Shown: in pieces, positions 1 to 5,545 of the stretch | Numbering within the stretch: position 1 is the stretch's first letter | How the letters are laid out: every line of letters starts with the position of its first letter | NCBI GenBank assembly: GCA_005792805.1 | Contig: SXQV01000160.1 | Location: forward strand, 1 to 5,629 | From: Methylococcaceae bacterium | GTDB taxonomy: Bacteria > Pseudomonadota > Gammaproteobacteria > Methylococcales > Methylococcaceae | Direction: 5' to 3' | DNA: 5,629 bases | The notes under the pieces: generated by a model | The model's database searches: none | What the model saw: the letters and a program-made list of their open reading frames with translations, nothing else | Told to the model about the DNA's origin: nothing | Translations under genes and position numbers: made by a program

Positions 1-2355
1 CTTTTCCCCTGGCTTTTTCTGCTGATGGCTTCCGGTTGTCTGATGGCTGACGAATCGGATTGGGTCACTGTAAACAAGGATTTCGGTTCGCAAAGATACG
101 TTGAGCTTGACCAGATCAACAAAGGTAACCTGACGAAACTCAAGCCTCTCTGTGAAGCCAGGCTGAATGAGCCTGCCTGGTTTGGCAGTGGGATCATCAA
201 GGTGGATCGAACCTTGTTCGTCACCACACTGCGGGCCACTTATGCGATTGATGCGGTGACCTGCAAGCCACTCTGGCGCGCCTTGGTTGACTTCAAATAT
301 GCCGTCGCCAGTTATTTCGCCACGCGGGGCGCCGGTTATGCCAAAGGGGTGGTCTATCGGGGCACCAATGATGGCCAGCTGATCGCACTGGACGCGAAAA
401 CGGGCAAGCTGATCTGGGCGGTGCAGGCGGCAGATTCCAGTCAGAGAGAATCGTTGGTTGCCGCTCCCGTCATCTGGAATGACCGGCTGTTCCTTGGTGT
501 TGCGACCAGCGACAAAGGCATCAATGGCCGCTTGATGGCGCTGGACGTGCTGACCGGCAAGGCACTCTGGCAGTTCAGGACGCTACAGATGAACAACGAG
601 CAGGGGGGTGGATTCTGGACCACAGTCACTCTGGATACGACCACGGGGGAGGTCATTGCACCGGTCTCCAATCCGACCCCTATTTTCTATCCTGAAGACC
701 GGCCAGGTGATAACGTTTATACCAATTCGGTTATCTCGGTGGACGCCGCCACCGGAAAACTGAATTGGTACTACCAGGCGGTTCCTCGTGACGAACATGA
801 TTGGGATCTTTCGGCCGCGCCAACGCTGTACCGCGTCAACGGAGACCAGTCCATGCTGGCCGTGACCGGCAAAAGCGGTCGAGTCTACGGCTATGATCGC
901 ACCACCCGATCCCCGGTTTTTGATGTCCCGGCGACCACGATGGCGCATGACCAGGAACCTCTGGATTCCAACTGGAAGTGGGTCTGTCCGGGTGCTGGGG
1001 CGCAGTACAATGGCACTGCCTACGATCCACGTCTGGGATCGATCTTCGTCGGCATGCTGGATTGGTGCCGTTATTTCAAATCGACCCCGCCCACCAGTGA
1101 TACTGATTATGCCGGGGGCTCGACCACCCCCGACTACAGCGCATCACCGGAAGGCCGAATTACTGCCCTCAAGGCGGGAACCGGCCAGACGATTTGGCGC
1201 TATCAGAATGATGCTCCTGTCATCGCCGGTCTGGTGACCACAAAATCCGGGCTGCTATTCGCGGGAGACGTAAAGGGGCGTCTGCTGGTATTCGATGCCG
1301 GCAGTGGGGCGCTCCATCAGCGGCAGGATCTGGGCGGTGCCCTGAATCATGGTTTGATCAGTTACGCTGTAGAGGATCGCCAGTATCTTGCAGCCGCAGT
1401 GGGCGGTTCCTCGATCACGACGGATGGCGTCGCCGGGCCCCTGCGGGTGACGGTTCTCGGCTTGAGTGATCGCAAAAAGCCCAACGTCACCTCCTTCCCC
1501 CGGATTAAACCGGCGGAAAACTTCACCTCAGCGCCCAAAGCCTTGTTCATGACCGTTTGCAGCAACTGTCATGGCCAATCCGGCACCGGGGCGCTGTATC
1601 CCTCGCTCTTGCGTCATACCCATCTGGCCGACCCCAAGCGGCTGGAGAAATTTCTCGCCACGGTTCCGGATCCCATGCCCAAGCTCTATCCCGGCTTGCT
1701 GAATTCGTCCGATGTCCGGTTGATCGCCAACTATCTGAGAACCGATGTCTTCAAATGCGGACAGTCTGGCGGCCAAAACTGCAAACCCTACGGACCTGCG
1801 GTGACCGGAGGGTCTCGTGAATGGCGGCAGATCTATTCGGTGCTGGTTGACCCCCGCTGCCAGAACTGCCATACCGCAAGTGACCCGACGAATCCGGCCA
1901 CGAATGACTATCCACGTCAGACGGATGACCGGCGCCCGCATCTGTTCGGCATCAGCCGGGGCGAAGACGATAAGGGCCTGCTCAATGGTCGATGTGATAC
2001 TTGCCACGGCACCACCAATAATGCGCGGACGGGTGCGCCCGGTGTTGAGGAAAATAAGCAGAGCGGCTGGTTTCTGGCGCCTGCCAATATGTCGATGGAA
2101 ATCTCTCCAGGAACACCCATGCCGGGTGGTCTGCTCTGTAACAAATTGAAGAATCCCGAAACCAATGGAGGCTTCACGCTTCAGGGGCTGCTCAAGCATC
2201 TCGATACCGATGTGCGCGTCAACTGGGCGTGGTCGCCCGGCGTCAACTCACGCGGAATCGAGCGAACCCAGCCGCCCATCAGCCATGAAAAATTTGTTCG
2301 GGTATTTGCGCACTGGATCGAAAAAGGGGCACCGTGTCCGGATGCAGCCCATTAA
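1..2355 (+). CDS. PQQ-dependent quinohaemoprotein dehydrogenase with three c-type haem sites (5' end cut by window edge)
   Basis: Predicted periplasmic dehydrogenase that oxidises an alcohol or aldehyde with pyrroloquinoline quinone and passes electrons to covalent haem c. The first in-window ATG is at 25, but the frame is open to base 1 and reads a hydrophobic LFPWLFLL just before it, so the signal peptide and true start lie upstream. Cleavage may follow the LMA before DESDW, or ASGC may act as a lipobox. Counting from the ATG at 25, propeller-blade motifs of the type D-x-x-TG-x-x-x-W occur at about 74-84, 121-131, 173-182, 239-248 and 381-391. Expected PQQ/metal-site residues are N216 (SNPTP), D261 (HDWD) and K283 (GKSG); C321 and C348 may pair. 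Haem motifs are CSNCH 512-516, CQNCH 612-616 and CDTCH 657-661, with M551 and M699 (or M689/M691) as possible axial ligands. Residues 1-500 are the propeller, about 500-575 a cytochrome c domain, and 595-776 a di-haem module resembling proteins annotated 'isoquinoline 1-oxidoreductase subunit'. Family members of this type usually stop after one haem domain. The substrate cannot be read from the sequence. Confidence 0.93.
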   Translation, partial: LFPWLFLLMASGCLMADESDWVTVNKDFGSQRYVELDQINKGNLTKLKPLCEARLNEPAWFGSGIIKVDRTLFVTTLRATYAIDAVTCKPLWRALVDFKYAVASYFATRGAGYAKGVVYRGTNDGQLIALDAKTGKLIWAVQAADSSQRESLVAAPVIWNDRLFLGVATSDKGINGRLMALDVLTGKALWQFRTLQMNNEQGGGFWTTVTLDTTTGEVIAPVSNPTPIFYPEDRPGDNVYTNSVISVDAATGKLNWYYQAVPRDEHDWDLSAAPTLYRVNGDQSMLAVTGKSGRVYGYDRTTRSPVFDVPATTMAHDQEPLDSNWKWVCPGAGAQYNGTAYDPRLGSIFVGMLDWCRYFKSTPPTSDTDYAGGSTTPDYSASPEGRITALKAGTGQTIWRYQNDAPVIAGLVTTKSGLLFAGDVKGRLLVFDAGSGALHQRQDLGGALNHGLISYAVEDRQYLAAAVGGSSITTDGVAGPLRVTVLGLSDRKKPNVTSFPRIKPAENFTSAPKALFMTVCSNCHGQSGTGALYPSLLRHTHLADPKRLEKFLATVPDPMPKLYPGLLNSSDVRLIANYLRTDVFKCGQSGGQNCKPYGPAVTGGSREWRQIYSVLVDPRCQNCHTASDPTNPATNDYPRQTDDRRPHLFGISRGEDDKGLLNGRCDTCHGTTNNARTGAPGVEENKQSGWFLAPANMSMEISPGTPMPGGLLCNKLKNPETNGGFTLQGLLKHLDTDVRVNWAWSPGVNSRGIERTQPPISHEKFVRVFAHWIEKGAPCPDAAH

Positions 2356-2384
2356 AGTTTGGGGTATTGATAATTTCACGTCTC

Positions 2385-2390
2385 AGAGGG
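2385..2390 (+). promoter_or_regulatory. Ribosome binding site of the SAE-like gene
   Basis: AGAGGG lies five bases before the ATG at 2396. This decides the start: an open frame runs further upstream, with another ATG at 2342 inside the dehydrogenase gene, but only 2396 has a Shine-Dalgarno sequence followed at once by a signal peptide. Confidence 0.65.
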
Positions 2391-2395
2391 TGTGT

Positions 2396-2797
2396 ATGCG
2401 GTGGATTGCTGGCCTGGTGTTATGGTTCGTGGCGGGGACATCGGGTGCTGAATGGAAGCACTTTAAAATTATCGAAGAAGGCAGCGGAGACGAAAAAGCC
2501 GTCTACTACATCAAGGCGGATAGTCAGGAGAAAACCGGCGCCGGTTACAAGCTGTGGTATCTGGTGTCCTACGCGAAAACCAGGATGTCGGGCACCACGG
2601 CCTACCAATCTGCCAAGGTTCAGGAGGAGTTCGACTGCAAGCGAAAGCGAAGCCAGCAGATCTACTGGATCGCCTACCAAGCCGTCATGGGGGGTGGCGG
2701 CATTGCCGGGTCTGAATCGCGCCGCCCGTGGGCATCCGTGCCGTCCGGCTCGGTCCTGCAACAACGCATGAACTCTGTCTGCGGCGCAGCTAAATAA
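2396..2797 (+). CDS. Small exported protein, surface-adhesin-E (SAE) like
   Basis: 133 residues. Residues 1-18 form a signal peptide (MRWIAGLVLWFVAGTSGA) with a good signal-peptidase I site SGA before EWKHF, so the mature protein of about 115 residues is periplasmic or surface-bound. The mature part has the order I associate with the surface-adhesin protein E family: an N-terminal W (W20), YYIKADS (38-43), a W-Y-L-V-S-Y strand (54-59), an E-x-DC segment ending in C81, then a W-A-S-V-P-SGS motif (112-119) and a C-terminal C129. C81 and C129 could form a disulphide. Many family members are small beta proteins of unknown role; the name comes from a Haemophilus adhesin and does not prove adhesion. 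It starts 40 bases after the dehydrogenase stop with no clear terminator between, so co-transcription is likely and it may be a periplasmic partner, which is inference. The family call rests on recalled pattern only. Confidence 0.85.
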   Translation: MRWIAGLVLWFVAGTSGAEWKHFKIIEEGSGDEKAVYYIKADSQEKTGAGYKLWYLVSYAKTRMSGTTAYQSAKVQEEFDCKRKRSQQIYWIAYQAVMGGGGIAGSESRRPWASVPSGSVLQQRMNSVCGAAK

Positions 2798-2821
2798 CGT
2801 CGCTTCGGTGGGGATGCCCCA

Positions 2822-3211
2822 TCAGTAGGGTGGAGCGCTGGGGAAATTCCACTTTGAATCCGCCCCGCACTGGTCGGTCAGACACCCGGTGCCGGTTTCT
2901 GCCGCTTTCCTCAGCAATGCCGCATTGACATCTGCCTGCCGGATGGACTGCCCGCCCTGATCGGCCAGGGCATACTCGGCCAAAGTGTCGTTAATGAGTT
3001 CCCGCCAGGTGTCCGCCATCTCGGGATTTTTGGTCAGATAAGCACGAGATTCCACGTCCAGTTCGCAGCGTGCACGTCGCGCATAATTGCCAGGTTCACG
3101 GGGCAGGGTTCGGCAAGCGGCAATGGCCGATTGGATTGGCGGGTTCGTGGCTTGGGTAGCACACCCCACCAAAGCGGCGGTGATGATGGCGGCGACGACT
3201 GGGTTTTTCAT
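2822..3211 (-). CDS. Small hypothetical lipoprotein
   Basis: 129 residues from the ATG at 3211. The start is chosen because MKNPVVAAIITAALVGC is a short, complete lipoprotein signal: K2, a hydrophobic stretch at 5-16 and a lipobox LVGC with the lipidated C17. Residue +2 is alanine, which by the Lol sorting rule points to the outer membrane. Neither this ATG nor the in-frame ATG at 3247 has a convincing Shine-Dalgarno sequence. The longer open frame to 3343 overlaps the AroE-like gene and would bury the signal peptide. The mature part is mainly helical in character, with cysteines at C33, C49, C110 and C115; the last two sit in a C-x4-C pair near the C terminus, and two disulphides are possible. 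It ends in a Pro-rich SAPPY. It lies 58 bases after the AroE-like gene on the same strand, so it could be read with it. I do not recognise the family and assign no function. Confidence 0.78.
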   Translation of the reverse strand: MKNPVVAAIITAALVGCATQATNPPIQSAIAACRTLPREPGNYARRARCELDVESRAYLTKNPEMADTWRELINDTLAEYALADQGGQSIRQADVNAALLRKAAETGTGCLTDQCGADSKWNFPSAPPY

Positions 3212-3269
3212 AAGCAGGTGATCTTGAGGTGGCTGTTGTGTCAGCATCTGGATGTGCTGTGGCAATCCG

Positions 3270-4130
3270 TTATTCTCCAAGCGCTTTAGCCACGGCCTGC
3301 TGAAAGATGACTTCATCCGGCGGGATGCCGGTCCATTCCTCAAAAATCTGCATGGCTAATTGCACCAGCATCTCGACGCCATCCACGATGGGGCAACCGT
3401 GCTCCTGGGCTGCTTGTAGAAAAGGAGTAATCCTGGGGTTGGTGATGACATCAACCACGGTGGTGCCAGGGGTGACGGTGCGCCAATTGACCGGGACCGC
3501 TTCCCGCTCAGGCGCGCAGCCCAGATGGGTGGCGTTCATGAGGATCTGGGTGCCTTCGGGAATCTGCACCTCTCCCGCCCATGGCTGCCAGGCACAGGAA
3601 ACCCCCGAGGCTTTTGTGACGGTCTGCGCCACCTCAATCCCCTGTGACTCACGACGGGTAATGAGCGTCAGCTGTGAGGCACCGGCCCAGGCAAGTTCCA
3701 CCGCCATGGCTCTTCCCGCACCGCCGGCACCGAGCATCACGACACGCTTGTCCTTGAGGTTTGTGACCTTCTGGATGGCTTTTACAACGCCCTTGCCGTC
3801 ATTGTTATGGCCGGTGAGGCGTCCGTCCCGGATAGTCATGTAGTTGGCGGCACCTATGGCTTTGACGTCCGCATCGATCTCATCCAGGAAAGGAATCAAG
3901 GCAACCTTGTAAGGCACGGTAATACAGGCACCGGCAAAACCCAGGGCACGAATGCCGCCGATGGCGGCACCTACCTGTGCCTCCGAGGCGACATCGCTTT
4001 TCCAGAATTGCCAATGCAGTCCGTAATGGGCAAAAACCGCATCGAACATCTGATCAATCGGGTTTTCAGCAACCGGGTGGCCGATCATGGTGGTCAGTTG
4101 TTTCTGGGGCGGCAGGGTCGATGCAGACAT
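3270..4130 (-). CDS. Shikimate dehydrogenase-like oxidoreductase (AroE superfamily) with altered substrate motif
   Basis: 286 residues from the ATG at 4130, a normal length for the family. Cytoplasmic NAD(P)-dependent oxidoreductase of the shikimate/quinate dehydrogenase fold. Visible motifs: catalytic lysine K75 in ITVPYK; N96 and D111 (GHNNDG) as the rest of the usual K-N-D active site; Rossmann loop GAGGAG at 134-139; two arginines R159-R160 after the second strand, which could hold the NADP 2'-phosphate; NATHLG at 199-204; DVITNP around D227; and EMLVQ ending in Q257. The N-terminal motif is the exception. Where shikimate dehydrogenases have G-x-P-I-x-H-S-x-S-P-x-x-H-N, this protein has GHPVAENPIDQMFD (17-30), so both carboxylate-binding serines are N23 and I25. 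The usual tyrosine of DxxYNP is T230. It is probably not the housekeeping AroE of aromatic amino-acid synthesis; a quinate-type or different ring acid is possible. An alternative ATG lies at 4145, but GAGG at 4143-4140 supports 4130. Confidence 0.88.
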   Translation of the reverse strand: MSASTLPPQKQLTTMIGHPVAENPIDQMFDAVFAHYGLHWQFWKSDVASEAQVGAAIGGIRALGFAGACITVPYKVALIPFLDEIDADVKAIGAANYMTIRDGRLTGHNNDGKGVVKAIQKVTNLKDKRVVMLGAGGAGRAMAVELAWAGASQLTLITRRESQGIEVAQTVTKASGVSCAWQPWAGEVQIPEGTQILMNATHLGCAPEREAVPVNWRTVTPGTTVVDVITNPRITPFLQAAQEHGCPIVDGVEMLVQLAMQIFEEWTGIPPDEVIFQQAVAKALGE

Positions 4131-4139
4131 GGAAGAGTG

Positions 4140-4143
4140 CCTC
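4140..4143 (-). promoter_or_regulatory. Ribosome binding site deciding the AroE-like start
   Basis: GAGG on the minus strand, nine bases before the ATG at 4130. No comparable sequence precedes the in-frame ATG at 4145, so the shorter protein is preferred. The spacing is slightly long, and the GAGG overlaps the upstream ATG. Confidence 0.4.
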
Positions 4144-4156
4144 ATTGATGGTTTAT

Positions 4157-4164
4157 GGGGGGGG
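4157..4164. repeat. Homopolymer G8 (C8 on the coding strand) in the AroE-like 5' region
   Basis: Eight consecutive G on the + strand, read as C8 in the leader of the minus-strand AroE-like gene, 26 bases before its preferred start. Tracts of this length can slip during replication and change spacing in a promoter or leader. A sequencing length error is also possible. Confidence 0.7.
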
Positions 4165-4173
4165 TCATCCTAT

Positions 4174-4197
4174 ACTCAATCGGCCGACCGGTTGAGT
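4174..4197. repeat. Inverted repeat, 10-bp arms with 4-base loop, upstream of the AroE-like gene
   Basis: ACTCAATCGG at 4174-4183 and CCGGTTGAGT at 4188-4197 surround CCGA. All ten positions pair on the + strand transcript, one as T.G; on the minus transcript that position is a C.A mismatch. No T-run follows on either side, so it does not look like an intrinsic terminator. It lies in the 72 bases between the barrel gene stop and the AroE-like ATG at 4145. It could be an operator dyad for a regulator of the AroE-like gene, or a hairpin protecting the barrel mRNA end. Confidence 0.6.
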
Positions 4198-4217
4198 CAC
4201 GGCGAGGTATTGGCCGC

Positions 4218-5147
4218 TCAGGGCGTCCAGGCAAATCCCAGGAATCCAGTAAAGCTGGGCGTGGGAGCCGTCGCTCCAGCCGCCAGGTTGGTAAACAGCG
4301 ACAGTTTGTCATTCAGGGTCCAGATACCTCCGACACCAATGGCGTGTTGACTGTCGTCCCCCCCTAATGCTGTCGTTTGCTTGATGATTTCTTCCGGACG
4401 GCAACCACTGGCTTTGGGACAAAGCGGCGTCCATTTTTCGCTCACCCGGCCTACCCGGGGCAAGTTGGCAGCGTTGTAGTAACCATTCAGAAAAACGGCA
4501 ACGTCCTCCACGATTTCTCGTTGGATCGCCCACGAGAAGGTGACATCCCAGACCGACTGACGGGTGTTCTGGGGGTTTTCAAATCGAGCCGCGCCAAGGT
4601 TGTATTCGATCTGAAGCTCCCAGGGCAGGCCTTGGTCAAAGTTCATGCTGAAGGCCGGTTCGGTGCCGCTCCGGAAGGCCGATGACCCCAGCAGATCGGT
4701 TTGCAGCAGAACCTCCAGCCCCGCCGCCGGGAGGCGGTACTCCTCAAATTCGTCCCAGAAATGAATTTTGGTGTCAAACGTCAGCGGGCTGAACCCCGTG
4801 GCGGGGACCGGATCGCCCTGCACGCTGAAACCCTGGGAATAAAGCCGCAGCTCCATCCAGTCGAACAGCCCGTAGCGAAGCAGGTATTCCCAGTTGTACT
4901 GGGACGCCAGCGTGCTGCTGCGGGTGGCATAGGAGCCGGGGGTCGATTCCAGATAAAACCCACCCTGAGGCAAGGTGAATGCACTATTGGGGAAGTTGGC
5001 CAGATCAGACCCCGGTGATCTGATGTCCAGCGGTTTCTTAATCTCTTCCTTGGTGTCTTCGAGGGCGAATGCGGTTTGCCAAGCGGCGAGGAGGAGCAGG
5101 AGCAAAACCCGGATGGGAGGTGTGGTTATGGCAGTTCTGCTGGGCAT
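4218..5147 (-). CDS. Outer-membrane beta-barrel, phenol MetA-pathway transporter-like
   Basis: 309 residues. A signal peptide covers residues 1-28: R4 and R13, then a leucine run L15-L20, then cleavage at AFA before LED. The mature protein has alternating polar and hydrophobic beta strands, many aromatic residues, and phrases typical of the 'MetA-pathway of phenol degradation' barrel family: LPQGGFYLES near the start, Q-Y-N-W-E-Y-L-L-R-Y-G-L-F-D-W-M-E-L-R, then TGFSPLTFDTKIHFWDE. The last strand ends FLGFAWTP, close to the C terminus as in outer-membrane barrels, though the final residue is P instead of F or W. A loop holds C243 and C249, possibly disulphide-bonded. Family members are predicted channels, often near aromatic-degradation genes; the substrate here is unknown. 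No Shine-Dalgarno sequence precedes the ATG. A G7 tract encodes G262-G263 and the start of D264 (4364-4358). Upstream on the same strand is the 73-residue acidic protein, 60 bases away; downstream is the AroE-like gene. Confidence 0.86.
   Translation of the reverse strand: MPSRTAITTPPIRVLLLLLLAAWQTAFALEDTKEEIKKPLDIRSPGSDLANFPNSAFTLPQGGFYLESTPGSYATRSSTLASQYNWEYLLRYGLFDWMELRLYSQGFSVQGDPVPATGFSPLTFDTKIHFWDEFEEYRLPAAGLEVLLQTDLLGSSAFRSGTEPAFSMNFDQGLPWELQIEYNLGAARFENPQNTRQSVWDVTFSWAIQREIVEDVAVFLNGYYNAANLPRVGRVSEKWTPLCPKASGCRPEEIIKQTTALGGDDSQHAIGVGGIWTLNDKLSLFTNLAAGATAPTPSFTGFLGFAWTP
4358..4364. repeat. Homopolymer C7 (G7 on the coding strand) within the barrel gene
   Basis: Seven C on the + strand, read as GGG GGG G in the barrel gene at codons 262-264. 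A change of one base here would shift the frame and alter the last 46 or so residues, including the final barrel strands. Confidence 0.7.
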
Positions 5148-5159
5148 GGTGTGGCAGTG

Positions 5160-5188
5160 GCTATACGTTTTCGTGGGTTGCCAGTCAG
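5160..5188 (-). promoter_or_regulatory. Weak sigma70-like promoter candidate for the barrel gene
   Basis: On the minus strand CTGACT (5188-5183) and TATAGC (5165-5160) are separated by 17 bases; each matches four of six consensus positions. The -10 ends 12 bases before the ATG at 5147, so a transcript would begin about five bases before the start codon. That would fit the missing Shine-Dalgarno sequence but would be nearly leaderless. Such matches arise easily by chance. Confidence 0.25.
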
Positions 5189-5207
5189 AATGGAGCGCTG
5201 AGCCGTT

Positions 5208-5429
5208 TCAGTCATCGGTTTCGCCGACTTCAAACACGTCGTCCTCATCGTCCGGCGTCATCGCCTGCCGGATCAGGTCGGCGGTGTCGCGTAAGGTTCG
5301 CTCAATCCCGGCCAGCCTGGCGTCCGACCTGCTGTATTTGCCTCCAATCATGTGATCGAGCTTGTCCAGGGCCGACCGGCTGAGGATCAGGCCTTCCATT
5401 AACAGCGTGTCCGGGTCCTTTTTCGTCAT
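5208..5429 (-). CDS. Small acidic hypothetical protein
   Basis: 73 residues from the ATG at 5429. The frame stays open to 5537, but this start is chosen because TGGAGA sits at 5444-5439, with ten bases between GGAG and the ATG, and because the upstream extension (many Cys and Pro, then FHWRLAH) looks non-coding. No signal peptide or membrane segment is visible, so it is probably cytoplasmic. Residues 5-56 look helical, with heptad-like leucines and mixed charge (LSRSALDKLDHMI, then RLAGIERTLRDTADLIRQAM). Residues 59-73 form a strongly acidic tail with nine Asp or Glu. A short helical body with an acidic tail suits a small protein-binding factor, but I do not recognise the family and assign no role. 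It is divergent from the partial gene at the right edge, with 116 bases between the two starts, and lies 60 bases ahead of the barrel gene. Confidence 0.62.
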   Translation of the reverse strand: MTKKDPDTLLMEGLILSRSALDKLDHMIGGKYSRSDARLAGIERTLRDTADLIRQAMTPDDEDDVFEVGETDD

Positions 5430-5438
5430 GTGCGCGAG

Positions 5439-5444
5439 TCTCCA
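5439..5444 (-). promoter_or_regulatory. Ribosome binding site of the small acidic protein
   Basis: TGGAGA on the minus strand; ten bases lie between its GGAG and the ATG at 5429. It supports the short 73-residue product over the longer 109-residue frame. Confidence 0.45.
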
Positions 5445-5545
5445 GTGAAAAGTCGGATTGAATATGGTCGCTTGGTTTGCATCGGGTAAGATAATGGCCG
5501 GTAAATCCATCGTGACGCAAGGGCAGCAATCTTCCACCAGATCTC

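Noticed and set aside
781..830. Lanthanide-dependent (XoxF-type) active site
   Set aside because: The extra Asp two residues after the catalytic Asp is absent; Ser is there instead.
1528..2199. 223-residue open frame on the minus strand inside the dehydrogenase
   Set aside because: Antisense to a clearly coding region with haem motifs; its composition looks like a shadow frame and no domain is visible.
2165..2395. Longer N-terminal version of the SAE-like protein overlapping the dehydrogenase
   Set aside because: It would overlap the dehydrogenase gene by up to about 190 bases and bury the signal peptide; 2396 has its own ribosome binding site.
2356..2395. GATAAT at 2369-2374 as a promoter for the SAE-like gene
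   Set aside because: No -35 element at suitable spacing; read-through from the dehydrogenase is simpler.
2809..2821. Hairpin TGGGG-ATG-CCCCA between the convergent genes as a bidirectional terminator
   Set aside because: Only five base pairs with a three-base loop and no T-run on either strand.
3307..3843. 178-residue open frame on the + strand inside the AroE-like gene
   Set aside because: Complementary to conserved AroE motifs; the protein has no recognisable pattern.
5487..5495. TAAGATAAT as a + strand promoter for the right-edge gene
   Set aside because: The -10 is fair, but no TTGACA-like element lies 16-18 bases upstream, so I do not list it.
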